Shown here: positions 51,321 through 60,554 of the stretch, piece by piece
Layout: every line of letters starts with the position of its first letter
Position numbering within the stretch: position 1 is the stretch's first letter
Origin: an uncultured Candidatus Melainabacteria bacterium
GTDB taxonomy: Bacteria > Cyanobacteriota > Vampirovibrionia > Gastranaerophilales > Gastranaerophilaceae
Assembly (NCBI GenBank): GCA_934728585.1
Contig: CAKVDZ010000011.1
Coordinates: 1-64,000, forward strand
DNA length: 64,000 bases
Reading direction: 5' to 3'
Program-made: the position numbers and the translations under genes
Notes under the pieces: model-generated
Told to the model about the DNA's origin: nothing
Seen by the model: only the letters and a program-made list of their open reading frames with translations
Databases searched by the model: none

Positions 51321-52967
51321 TTATTCATTATTTGAAGTCAACATTTCAATGTTCTTTTGAACGTTTTTGAATTCGCGGTCTACGCTTGCGATTTCCTTGT
51401 ACAATTTTAACGCTTCTTCCTTATTGCCTTGGCTTTCAAGAATTAATGCAAGTTGATGTTTTGCCTCAAGGTGGTTTGGTTCAAGCTCAATAATTTTTTC
51501 TAAAGCTTTGATTTCACTTGTTCTATCGTGTTGTGATTCGTGCAATAATGCAAGTTTAAATAATGCATCTGTATCATTTTCATCAACCTCAACAGCTGTT
51601 AATAATGAATTCTTTTGCTCAAACGTATTGCCTAAAGCTTCGTAACAATCAGCAATTGCCATGTGGTATTTCGCACAATTTGGGTCAATGTTAATAGCTT
51701 TTTTCAATTGTAAAATAGCTTCGTTGTAGTTCTTGATTAAGATATTTACTTCGCCTAATTGATAGTAAACTTCTGGGTTTGAACTGTCATATTGAATTGC
51801 AAGAGTGAATATTTTAAAACATTCATTAAGTTCTTTTTTGTCGAATAAATACATTGCCCATTGAGCGAATAGGTTACTCATTTCAGTATGAATACCTTTT
51901 ACTTCAAGAGGGTTTACAAGGTCTAAAATCTCTTTATATAATTCAACTGCGGCAACGAAATTCTTTCTATTTACATAAGTGTTTATCATTAAACGTTTGA
52001 TATCAATATTTTCTTTATTCTTTTCAGATAATTCGCCAAGAATTTTCATGCCTTCTTCTTCTTTTCCACTTGCAATAAGAATTTTAGCGATATAAGTTCT
52101 TGTTTTTAATTTATCAGAAAATGGGTGTTCAAGTAATTTTTTTGCATATTCCATTGTCTTGTCAACGTCTTTCATTAGGTAGTACAAGTTAACAAGATTG
52201 TTCAAAATCCATAAACCAGTGCTGTTGTTTTCGTTTGAAGAAAGAAGTTCTTCGCAACTATTGATAGCACTTTCATAATTTTGAATTTTTATGTAAAGGT
52301 CGATTAATTTTTTATTTGTTTCAACATCTTCTGGATAAATTTCCAATATGCCGTTTAGTTCATCAAATGCTTCTGGGTAATTTTCCATTTCAATTTGAAT
52401 ATCTGCAAGTTTTGTTTTGATTTGCAATAATTCGTGATTGTTGTCAGTAAGTTTTTCCAATTGTTTTAAAACTTTTGCAGCAGAAATTTTTTGGTTTGTT
52501 TCAAGATAAATTTCACTCAAATCTTTTACTGCAACTGCATTTTCTGGGTCTTTTTTTATGATTTCTTGTAATTCTGTTATAGCTTTTGCATATTGGTTAA
52601 TTTTTTTGTAGCATCTTGAAAGAAGTAGTCTAACGTCATTGTTAGAATCATCTTTTATAAGAACACTCAAACATTCCTTGATTGCATCATAAATACTGTC
52701 ATCATTGTAGAGAGCTTTTGCTAATAATGCCCTTAATTCAGTATAATCAGGTTTTGCTTCTAGGTATTTTCTTGTTAATTTTTGAACAAGTTTATATTTT
52801 TTTTGATTAAATAATATTTTGGCTTGTTCCAAAATATCTTTTTTGGAAATTTGTAATTCTTTTTTAGGAGTTTTGCTTGAACCTGTTAAAAGCATTAAAT
52901 AAATCAAGTAGATAAGCGCTAATGCTGAGATGATTGCTACTAAAAAAACGAATAAACCTGTTGACAT
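51321..52967 (-). CDS. Membrane-anchored TPR protein
   Basis: A 548-aa protein with one N-terminal membrane helix (about 4-26), a basic linker, and then about 14 tetratricopeptide repeats to the C-terminus. The layout recalls LapB/YciM, which guides LPS synthesis, but the rubredoxin-like C-terminal metal site of LapB is absent. Role therefore unknown; scaffold is likely. Monocistronic, divergent from the next gene. Confidence 0.82.
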   Translation of the reverse strand: MSTGLFVFLVAIISALALIYLIYLMLLTGSSKTPKKELQISKKDILEQAKILFNQKKYKLVQKLTRKYLEAKPDYTELRALLAKALYNDDSIYDAIKECLSVLIKDDSNNDVRLLLSRCYKKINQYAKAITELQEIIKKDPENAVAVKDLSEIYLETNQKISAAKVLKQLEKLTDNNHELLQIKTKLADIQIEMENYPEAFDELNGILEIYPEDVETNKKLIDLYIKIQNYESAINSCEELLSSNENNSTGLWILNNLVNLYYLMKDVDKTMEYAKKLLEHPFSDKLKTRTYIAKILIASGKEEEGMKILGELSEKNKENIDIKRLMINTYVNRKNFVAAVELYKEILDLVNPLEVKGIHTEMSNLFAQWAMYLFDKKELNECFKIFTLAIQYDSSNPEVYYQLGEVNILIKNYNEAILQLKKAINIDPNCAKYHMAIADCYEALGNTFEQKNSLLTAVEVDENDTDALFKLALLHESQHDRTSEIKALEKIIELEPNHLEAKHQLALILESQGNKEEALKLYKEIASVDREFKNVQKNIEMLTSNNE

Positions 52968-53054
52968 AAAAATCCTTTTTTCTTAATCCTATCCTTGGAG
53001 TAAATTTTTTCAAAAACCTTTACTTTTTCCAAAAAATTATTATAGTGATAGTAT

Positions 53055-53615
53055 ATGCGAAAGAAATTTATATGTCTACTCTCCATATACATGATTTTTT
53101 CATTGGCAGTAAGTGCTGATGAAATAACTTCTAGTACCGATTGGGGTACTTTATCTGGCGCTGAAAACGCTTGGGACGGACAAAAAATAATCAAACCAGG
53201 GGACTATGACGCGGTTGTAAATGAGCTTGAAAAGCGTAAAAACGCAAAAAAAATAAAAGCAGATAAAAAAGCTGGACAAGCTTTGATGAAAGGAACAGAA
53301 TCTAGTGAACATGACTTTCTTAGCAACTTTATTGAGCAATATCCATTACTTAATCTTACAGTTCCTATAAAGACCTCTGCAGGTGAAATCCCAACAGGGC
53401 ATTATAAAGTTATTGGCGTGAAAAAAAATGGCAAAGTTATTATAAATTTGTGTCAAGCGTATGATGTTGTTGGAAAAATCCCAGCGATAGAAACGGAAGA
53501 TGATTTTAACGCGGAAGAAATAAATTTTGTAAAAATTGAACCTGTTACAGATAATGTATTGAAATTAATGTATGGCTCTATGAATTTTAATGCCTATACG
53601 TATTTGAATTATTAA
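53055..53615 (+). CDS. Secreted protein of unknown function, 186 aa
   Basis: Signal peptide MRKKFICLLSIYMIFSLAVSA (cut after about residue 21). The mature part has a Lys-rich helix (about 57-80) and a beta-rich domain (YPLLNLTVPIKTSAGEIPTGHYKVIGVKKNGK). No family recognised. TATAGT lies 9 bases before the ATG, so the message would be nearly leaderless. Confidence 0.68.
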   Translation: MRKKFICLLSIYMIFSLAVSADEITSSTDWGTLSGAENAWDGQKIIKPGDYDAVVNELEKRKNAKKIKADKKAGQALMKGTESSEHDFLSNFIEQYPLLNLTVPIKTSAGEIPTGHYKVIGVKKNGKVIINLCQAYDVVGKIPAIETEDDFNAEEINFVKIEPVTDNVLKLMYGSMNFNAYTYLNY

Positions 53616-53641
53616 TAAAGTATGGCATTTCAAGATAAGGC

Positions 53642-53670
53642 TTGAAAAATACATAACCATAGTTTATACT
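53642..53670 (+). promoter_or_regulatory. Predicted promoter of the methyltransferase gene
   Basis: TTGAAA (53642-53647), 17-bp spacer, TATACT (53665-53670). Confidence 0.6.
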
Positions 53671-53738
53671 GAAAGCAAGTTGCGATAGAAAGAAAAGCGC
53701 TGAAAAAGTTTTAGAACTTTAGAAAGGTGTTTGGTAAC

Positions 53739-54563
53739 ATGCATACGCAAAGCTTGGTAAATACGATTTTGAAAAAAGTAAAAAAACTTTGTTTTATGTT
53801 ACCAAATATTTTACTAAAAAAGAAAAAACAACAAAAAGAATACGGTTTCTTTGGTGATTACAAATCTTTTGATGAAGTTAAAAAACTTTGTAATGGTTTT
53901 ATGGCCCAAAATATTTTGGATAAAACTTTAGACTCCACATTAAAAGTAAAAAATGGCGAAGCTGTTTTTGAAAGAGATAGTTTTATTTTTGATAATATAC
54001 AATATTCATATCCTCTTTTAAGTGCATTATTTAAAATTGCAGTTGAAAATAATAATGAGTTGAAAATTGTAGATTTTGGTGGAGCATTAGGTTCTCATTA
54101 TTTTCAAAATAAAGAATTTTTAAAACCTATAAAAATTAAGTCTTGGAATGTAGTTGAACAAAGCCATTATATAGAAATTGGAAATGAAAAAATTGCAGAC
54201 GAAACCTTGAAATTTTATCATTCAATAGATGACATATCTGATGCTGATGTTCTTATTTTATCTTGTGTTTTACAGTATTTAGAAAATCCTTATGAATGGT
54301 TAGATAAGTTTATTTCTAAAAAATATAAATATATTCTAATAGATAGAATGGCAATTTCAACAGAAAATAGAAATAGATTAACTTTGCAAATTACTCCAAA
54401 AGAAATATATGAAGCTAGTTACCCAGCTTGGTTTTTGAACGAAACAGAACTTTTAGAAAAATTTAAAAATGATTACGAAATACTTTTAAATTTCGAAAGT
54501 AATATCGATATTGTATCAGAAATTCCCTCTGTATACAAAGGTTATTTATTTAGACATCTATGA
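53739..54563 (+). CDS. TIGR04325-type methyltransferase
   Basis: A 274-aa protein of the TIGR04325 (LIC12133) putative methyltransferase group. The SAM strand is IVDFGGALGSHYF near residue 110, and ILSCVLQYLENPYEWLDKFI near 175 is the typical post-fold helix. Family members sit in polysaccharide clusters and may methylate sugars. ATG 53739 follows GAAAGGTG; a GTG four codons upstream is possible. Here it stands beside an ABC transporter. Confidence 0.85.
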   Translation: MHTQSLVNTILKKVKKLCFMLPNILLKKKKQQKEYGFFGDYKSFDEVKKLCNGFMAQNILDKTLDSTLKVKNGEAVFERDSFIFDNIQYSYPLLSALFKIAVENNNELKIVDFGGALGSHYFQNKEFLKPIKIKSWNVVEQSHYIEIGNEKIADETLKFYHSIDDISDADVLILSCVLQYLENPYEWLDKFISKKYKYILIDRMAISTENRNRLTLQITPKEIYEASYPAWFLNETELLEKFKNDYEILLNFESNIDIVSEIPSVYKGYLFRHL

Positions 54564-54636
54564 TATTTTAAATTTTTACGAAAAATCGACAAATTGGGTT
54601 ATAAAAAAAGTTTAATTTTGTGTTAGATTAGATATA

Positions 54637-56478
54637 ATGAAGCGAATTTTATATTTAATACTAATAATATTTTTAATTTTAATCTGTTTAAAAGCTTGTA
54701 TTAGGCAAGATATTCCTGATGAAAAAAATTACAAACAAAATGTTGTAAAAACAGATGAACAATTCACTTTTCCATCTAACCCGATAAATATTGTTTTAAA
54801 TGGTAGAGAGTATCTTCAAACTCAATCTACAGTCGGAAAATACGGTGGAGAATTAATAAATTCGACAATTGGCGAAGGTCCAAAGACTTTTAATCCATTT
54901 AATTCAAAGGATTCAACATCATCTTCTATGGCAGGATTAATGTATGACGGATTGTTCTCGACTTCGCCGAAAGACGGTTCAATAGTGCCTCGCCTTGCAA
55001 AATCTTACGAAATAAAAGATGGAATGACTTATATTGTACGTTTGCGCAAAGGTGCAAAATGGTCTGATGGTGAACCTATAACTGCAGATGACGTTGTATT
55101 TACTTGGAATAATATTATTTTGGCTGGTTATGGCAATACTTCCTTGCGTGATGCTGTGATGATTGACGGGAAATTACCAAAGGTTTATAAGGTTGATAAC
55201 TACACAGTAAAATTTGTTATTTCAAAACCTTTTGCACCATTTGCTCGCTTAATGTCTGCTCAAATTGCGCCAAAACATATTTTTGAGCCAGTAGTTAAAC
55301 AAGGTAAAAAATATTTTGATAGTTTTTATTCGACAAACACTCCTCCAGAGTTATTTGTGACGAGTGGACCTTTTAGATTAAAAGAATATCTTGCCGCTCA
55401 AAGGGTAGTGTTTGTTAGAAATTCTGATTATTATATGATTGATAAACAAAAGCAAAAACTTCCATATTTGAACAAAGTTGTTTATCTTATTGTTGGTGAT
55501 TTGAATAATGAAATTTTGAAATTTGAAGCGCACGAAACAGATGTGATTTCTTTGCGAGGTTCAAATGTTGCTCCATACAAGTTAAAAGAGGCAAAATCGG
55601 ATTATAAAATCTACAACTTAGGTCCTGATACAGGCACAATGTTTGTTGTTATAAATTTGAACAAGCGCAAGAATAAAGAGGGTAAATACTATGTGCAACC
55701 TGAAAAACAATTCTGGTTTGCAGATAAAAACTTTAGAACTGCTGTAGATTGGGCATTAGATAGAAAAAATATGGTGCAAAATATTGCAAATGGTCTTGCA
55801 CAACCTTTGTTTACGGCTGAAAGCTTGAATTCGATTTTCTTGAATAAATCAATAAAAGGTCATGAAAGAAATCTTGCAAAAGCTAGACAATTGTTGGTTC
55901 AAAGCGGTTTTAAATTAGGTCAAAACAAAAAACTTTACGATAAATTTAATAATCGCGTTGAATTTGATTTGTATACAAATGCTGGTAACACTGAAAGAGA
56001 AGCTATAGGTGTTATGGTTAAGCAAGATTTGGAAGACTTAGGTATGAGAGTTAACTACAAGCCTATAGAATTTAATACGCTTGTAAATAAAATGATTACA
56101 ACACTTGATTGGGATATGATTATAATGGGGCTTACAGGCTCGCCTCTTGAACCTCATGACGGCAAAAATGTTTGGAATTCAAACGGATCTTTGCATATAT
56201 TCAACCAAAGAACAGAAGCTTCTTACGTTGATGATAGGTTAGATTTTGAAAAAGAATTAGATGAAATTTTTGACAAAGGGGCGCTTCAAACGGATTTTTC
56301 TAACCGAAAAGCTTTATATGACAGATATCAACAAATTATTTATGACGAAAAACCAATAATATACTTGTATTCACCTATTAGAATTGTTGCGATAAGGAAA
56401 AAATTTAAAAATATTTATCCGTCGCAACTATCAGGTTTGATATACAATTTGGAAGAAATTTATGAGGATAAAAATTAA
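54637..56478 (+). CDS. Peptide ABC transporter substrate-binding lipoprotein (SBP_bac_5)
   Basis: A 613-aa binding protein. The signal peptide ends in the lipobox LKAC (Cys21). Landmarks are GPKTFNPF, LAKSYEIKDGMTYIVRLRKGAKWSDGEP, and FRTAVDWALDRKNMV, which fit the family binding oligopeptides or nickel. It overlaps the first permease by one base, so the genes are coupled. The C-terminal residues EDK end just before the next ATG. Confidence 0.92.
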   Translation: MKRILYLILIIFLILICLKACIRQDIPDEKNYKQNVVKTDEQFTFPSNPINIVLNGREYLQTQSTVGKYGGELINSTIGEGPKTFNPFNSKDSTSSSMAGLMYDGLFSTSPKDGSIVPRLAKSYEIKDGMTYIVRLRKGAKWSDGEPITADDVVFTWNNIILAGYGNTSLRDAVMIDGKLPKVYKVDNYTVKFVISKPFAPFARLMSAQIAPKHIFEPVVKQGKKYFDSFYSTNTPPELFVTSGPFRLKEYLAAQRVVFVRNSDYYMIDKQKQKLPYLNKVVYLIVGDLNNEILKFEAHETDVISLRGSNVAPYKLKEAKSDYKIYNLGPDTGTMFVVINLNKRKNKEGKYYVQPEKQFWFADKNFRTAVDWALDRKNMVQNIANGLAQPLFTAESLNSIFLNKSIKGHERNLAKARQLLVQSGFKLGQNKKLYDKFNNRVEFDLYTNAGNTEREAIGVMVKQDLEDLGMRVNYKPIEFNTLVNKMITTLDWDMIIMGLTGSPLEPHDGKNVWNSNGSLHIFNQRTEASYVDDRLDFEKELDEIFDKGALQTDFSNRKALYDRYQQIIYDEKPIIYLYSPIRIVAIRKKFKNIYPSQLSGLIYNLEEIYEDKN

Positions 56479-57449
56479 TGCAAGTATTGTTTTATATATT
56501 TAAAAGATTATTGCAAACAATTCCGTTATTGATTTTAGTGTCAATAATTAGCTTTTTTATAATTAGATTAAGCCCAGTTGACCCCTTGGCAGAATTGAAA
56601 TTAAATCCGTCAATTTCGAAAGAAACACTTCAAGCAGAGCAAGCTCGTTTAGGACTAGATAAGCCATTACCTATCCAATATTTTCTTTGGGCAAAAGGAT
56701 TTGTAAAAGGCGATTTGGGTGTTACAACAACTGGTGAAAAAGTTTCAGTTAAATTAATGGAAAGAATACCAAATACTTTACTTTTAGCGGTTGTAGTTAT
56801 ATTTTTAACTTGGTCAGTCGGTGTTCCTCTCGGTATTTTGGCTGGGATAAATTGGAAAACTCCTTTTGATAGGATTTTAACGATTATAACAAGTATTGGT
56901 ATGGCAATTCCGTCGTTTTTCTTCGCAATTCTGTTATTAATTTTTGCGGTTAAAACAGGTTGGTTTCCAGTTGGGGGCTTAACTTCTTACAATTTTAACG
57001 AAATGAATTTGCCTCATCAAATTTTAGATATTGCTCATCATTTATGTTTGCCAGTTGTTGTACTTTTCACAATATCTTTGGCTGGGTTACAACGTCAGAT
57101 GAGAGCGAATTTATTAGATGTATTAGATAGTGATTATGTAAAATTTGCAAGAGCAAAAGGTTTGAGCGAATTTAAAGTTATATTTAAGCACGCATTAAGA
57201 AATGCGATTAATCCTATGATTACGCTTTTAGGGTTTGAATTTTCAAGTCTTTTATCTGGTGCGGCATTGACAGAATATGTATTTCAGTACCCTGGGTTAG
57301 GTCGATTAATCCTTGAAGCGGTTATGAAATCTGATATCAACCTTGTTATGGCATCATTAATGATTGGTGCAATAATGCTTATCGTTGGTAATCTGATTGC
57401 TGATATTCTGTTGATTATTACAGACCCTCGAATTAGGGCAAAGGCTTAA
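56478..57449 (+). CDS. ABC transporter permease, DppB-type
   Basis: A 323-aa permease with six membrane helices. The start (FKRLLQTIPLLILVSIISFFIIRLSPVDPL) and the EAA loop region (YVKFARAKGLSEFKVIFKHALRNA) are typical of the first permease of peptide or nickel importers. It overlaps the SBP gene by one base and is followed after 10 bp by the second permease. Confidence 0.93.
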   Translation: MQVLFYIFKRLLQTIPLLILVSIISFFIIRLSPVDPLAELKLNPSISKETLQAEQARLGLDKPLPIQYFLWAKGFVKGDLGVTTTGEKVSVKLMERIPNTLLLAVVVIFLTWSVGVPLGILAGINWKTPFDRILTIITSIGMAIPSFFFAILLLIFAVKTGWFPVGGLTSYNFNEMNLPHQILDIAHHLCLPVVVLFTISLAGLQRQMRANLLDVLDSDYVKFARAKGLSEFKVIFKHALRNAINPMITLLGFEFSSLLSGAALTEYVFQYPGLGRLILEAVMKSDINLVMASLMIGAIMLIVGNLIADILLIITDPRIRAKA

Positions 57450-57459
57450 GGGGGCTGGC

Positions 57460-58527
57460 ATGATTAAAGATATTTTTAAAGGAATTTTCAAAGATACATT
57501 TGCGACAATAGCTTTGTTTGTGTTGATTTTTATTTATTTCTGCTTGTTTTTTGCAGATATAATCGCGCCTTATACAAAGGATTACACTGATAGAGAATTG
57601 TCTTATGTTCCCCCATCTCCAATTTTTACTATTGATGAAAACGGCAAATTTTCTAGACCTTATACCTATAATTACAAACGTCAATACGACAGTGATTTAA
57701 TGCAAACTGTTTTTAAATTGGACAGAAGTAAAAAATATTATTTGAAATTTTTTGCGCGCGGAGAAGAATATGATTTTCTTGGCGTAATACCTATGAATAG
57801 GCACTTTGTAACCGTTGATTCTGATGGAAGATTATATCTTTTAGGTGGAGATATAAACGGTCGAGATGTATTTTCAAGGTTGCTTTTTGGTGGAAGAATT
57901 TCAATGACAATAGGATTTTTAGCACTGTTTGTACTATTTCCTATAGGTCTTTTGTATGGTGGAATTTCAGGGTATTTTGGCGGTGTCGTTGATAGCTTGA
58001 TGATGAGGTTTGCAGAGGCTGTAATGTCGATTCCGTCTTTCTATTTACTGATTATTTTGGCAGCGATATTGCCGTCGAATATGACAAGTACGCAAAGGTT
58101 AATTTTGATTGTTGTAATCCTTGCGCTTATTGGTTGGGCTGGATTTGCAAGGGTTGTTAGAGGAATGGTTTTGTCTATAAAAAATCAGGAATTTGTGCAA
58201 TCTGCAAAAATGATTGGTTCTTCAAATTTGAGAATAATCATTAAAGAAATTCTTCCGCAAACAACAAGTTACGTGATTGTTGCGATGACATTATCCGTTC
58301 CGTCGTATATTCTTTCGGAAAGTGGATTAAGCTTTTTGGGATTGGGTATTCAACAGCCAGATGCAAGCTGGGGTAATATGTTGAAAGAAGCACAAGAATA
58401 TATAAATATTCTATATAGACCTTGGCTTTTGACTCCAGGTTTTTTAATTTTTGTTGCGGTCTTATCATTTAACCTAATAGGTGATACAATAAGAGATGTC
58501 TTAGATCCAAAAAGTAAAGTGAGATAA
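57460..58527 (+). CDS. ABC transporter permease, DppC-type
   Basis: A 355-aa permease. The start has the usual OppC N-terminal helix, then a long periplasmic insert (residues about 40-130) and five further helices. The EAA loop QSAKMIGSSNLRIIIKEILPQ and the ending SGLSFLGLGIQQPDASWGNML are signatures. No ATPase genes follow in the operon, so the transporter must use ATPases encoded elsewhere. Confidence 0.93.
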   Translation: MIKDIFKGIFKDTFATIALFVLIFIYFCLFFADIIAPYTKDYTDRELSYVPPSPIFTIDENGKFSRPYTYNYKRQYDSDLMQTVFKLDRSKKYYLKFFARGEEYDFLGVIPMNRHFVTVDSDGRLYLLGGDINGRDVFSRLLFGGRISMTIGFLALFVLFPIGLLYGGISGYFGGVVDSLMMRFAEAVMSIPSFYLLIILAAILPSNMTSTQRLILIVVILALIGWAGFARVVRGMVLSIKNQEFVQSAKMIGSSNLRIIIKEILPQTTSYVIVAMTLSVPSYILSESGLSFLGLGIQQPDASWGNMLKEAQEYINILYRPWLLTPGFLIFVAVLSFNLIGDTIRDVLDPKSKVR

Positions 58528-58534
58528 TGAAAGT

Positions 58535-59239
58535 ATGATTATAAATTATTTAACCAGTTTAACAGTGGCTATATTTTTAGGTTTTGCCTTGGGCTTAGAA
58601 AGAGAACTTACAAACAAAACTGCAGGATTACGTACGCATATTTTTGTATGCTTAGGTTCTTGTGTGTTCACTTTACTTTCAATACACGGTTTTCCAACAT
58701 TTGCCATTGGTGATAACGTAATTGTCGATCAGGCAACAGGCGTAAGAGATACAGCTCGTATTGCAGCGCAAATTGTTACTGGTATCGGTTTTATTGGTGC
58801 TGGTGCAGTTATGAGAAACGGTTCATCTGTGCATGGAATTACGACTGCTGCAACATTATGGATTGCAGCTGGTATTGGTATGGCATGTGGTGCTGGACAA
58901 TATGGAATTGCTTTAATTACAACTTGTTTGAGCGTTTTGGTTTTAATCGGTATAAAAGAACTTGAAAGAACAGTTCTTGCAACAATGAAACGTTCAAATA
59001 AACGTTTGAGAGTGTCTTTGCGTTGTGAAAAATGTGATGTAAATGATATTCAAAACTATATTATGGACAAATTCCCTAATGTGAACGAAATCAAAAAAGT
59101 TGATTCAGACGGTGAAAATAGTGCAAAATTAGTTGCTGTGATTAACATAAAAGACACAAATCCATTACAAGCTCTTTATAAAGAAGTTGAAAATATAGAC
59201 GGCGTAAAAACAATATCTATAAGAGAGGCCGATGAGTAA
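58535..59239 (+). CDS. MgtC/SapB-family protein
   Basis: A 234-aa membrane protein. Four to five helices cover residues 5-145, with the family block GLERELTNKTAGLRTHIFVCLGS at 20-42 and TGIGFIGAGAVMR near 87-99. The C-terminal cytoplasmic domain (about 150-234) is ACT-like. MgtC proteins modulate ATP synthase and magnesium balance. It overlaps the following TPR gene by 8 bp. Confidence 0.92.
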   Translation: MIINYLTSLTVAIFLGFALGLERELTNKTAGLRTHIFVCLGSCVFTLLSIHGFPTFAIGDNVIVDQATGVRDTARIAAQIVTGIGFIGAGAVMRNGSSVHGITTAATLWIAAGIGMACGAGQYGIALITTCLSVLVLIGIKELERTVLATMKRSNKRLRVSLRCEKCDVNDIQNYIMDKFPNVNEIKKVDSDGENSAKLVAVINIKDTNPLQALYKEVENIDGVKTISIREADE

Positions 59240-60554
59240 GAAAAATAAGTATATAATTTCTATTATAAACGATAAAAATGTGGATTATTGGAAAACCTTT
59301 TTCATAACCTTGTCTATTGTTTTGACTTTTGGGGTTTTGAATATTTTTTATATGATTCACAATGTCTTTAATTATGATGCAACAAAAGAAAGACGTAATA
59401 TAGATGCAACATTTGAATCTTATTTGGTTGATGTCCTTATTGATACAAATAATGAGTATGCAAAACTTTATCCAAAAAGTTATGCCGTTAATATGCGTTT
59501 GGGTATTCTTTATTCTTATAAAAAGGATTTTGAAAATGCAGAGCGTCAATTTAAAAATTCCATAGAAAAAGCTGAGGGTTACGACTATTCTCCAAGCTAT
59601 CAACTTGCAAAACTTTATGTGAAAATGGGTAAATTGCAAGAAGCACAAGAGGTTATGGACGCAATTGGTGAAAAACCTAACAAAAGAATAATAAAATTTA
59701 AAGGCAGTATTTATGCTTCACTTGGAGATGCTTATTATCAAGACGGATATTTTGCTCTTGCGGTTATGAAATACGAAAAGGCGCTTTCTTACTTTGATGT
59801 TATTAGTGGGGCAAAAAATAAGAAAGAAATAAAAGAAAAAATAATTAAATCAAGTGTTTCTTTAGCTGACAAATATGTTGATATTGGAAAAATTGACGAA
59901 GCAATAATGGCATTGGAAAAAGCTTACGCGATGGAGCCCGAAAAAATTATCGTAAATTACAAATTAGGTCTTTTGTATATTGACAATAATCCTTACAAAG
60001 CTTATCAATTATTGTCTTATGTTCACAAAAATGACCCTCAAAAAATGAATTATGATGCATATTTGGAATTAATCAATAAGCTTGCAGATATAGAGTTAGA
60101 AAAAAATAATTTTACAGAAAGCGAATTATACAGAAAAAGAGCGATTCAGTATCAAAAATTTGTTAAAAATAACTTGCTATACGACAAAGATTTGTTCGTA
60201 GATGTCATGAAAATGGACGTAAATCTAGACTTGGCTGCTCAAGAATACCTTTTGAATTTGCAATTTAGATTACAAAACAATTCAAGCCTAGATATTGATA
60301 ATTTGTATGTTAGAGCTGTGTTTAAAGACGGTGATACAGTCATAAAAGCTTATACACAACAAATTTTTGACAAAACGCGTGTGTTTGAGGCGGGTGCTAT
60401 AACTCCACCGATAGTTTTAAGCGCTTCAGAACCTTTTAGTAAAAATAGTAAAAAGAACGATGATTTAACAGTAGATGTATATGCTTATAAATATCCAAAA
60501 TATTATATAAAAATATTCTCTCAATCTATGAAAAAACCGTCGGTTAATCCTTAA
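59232..60554 (+). CDS. TPR protein with N-terminal membrane helix
   Basis: A 440-aa protein with one hydrophobic helix (about 20-42), then about six tetratricopeptide repeats (to about 310) and a beta-rich tail (FRLQNNSSLDIDNLYVRAVFKDGDTVI). The anchor suggests it projects into the periplasm. No enzyme domain. It overlaps mgtC by 8 bp and is convergent with the U32 gene by 11 bp. Confidence 0.8.
   Translation: MSKKNKYIISIINDKNVDYWKTFFITLSIVLTFGVLNIFYMIHNVFNYDATKERRNIDATFESYLVDVLIDTNNEYAKLYPKSYAVNMRLGILYSYKKDFENAERQFKNSIEKAEGYDYSPSYQLAKLYVKMGKLQEAQEVMDAIGEKPNKRIIKFKGSIYASLGDAYYQDGYFALAVMKYEKALSYFDVISGAKNKKEIKEKIIKSSVSLADKYVDIGKIDEAIMALEKAYAMEPEKIIVNYKLGLLYIDNNPYKAYQLLSYVHKNDPQKMNYDAYLELINKLADIELEKNNFTESELYRKRAIQYQKFVKNNLLYDKDLFVDVMKMDVNLDLAAQEYLLNLQFRLQNNSSLDIDNLYVRAVFKDGDTVIKAYTQQIFDKTRVFEAGAITPPIVLSASEPFSKNSKKNDDLTVDVYAYKYPKYYIKIFSQSMKKPSVNP

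Noticed and set aside
54633..54638. TATAAT at the start of the SBP gene
   Set aside because: It overlaps the ATG itself and so cannot drive this gene.
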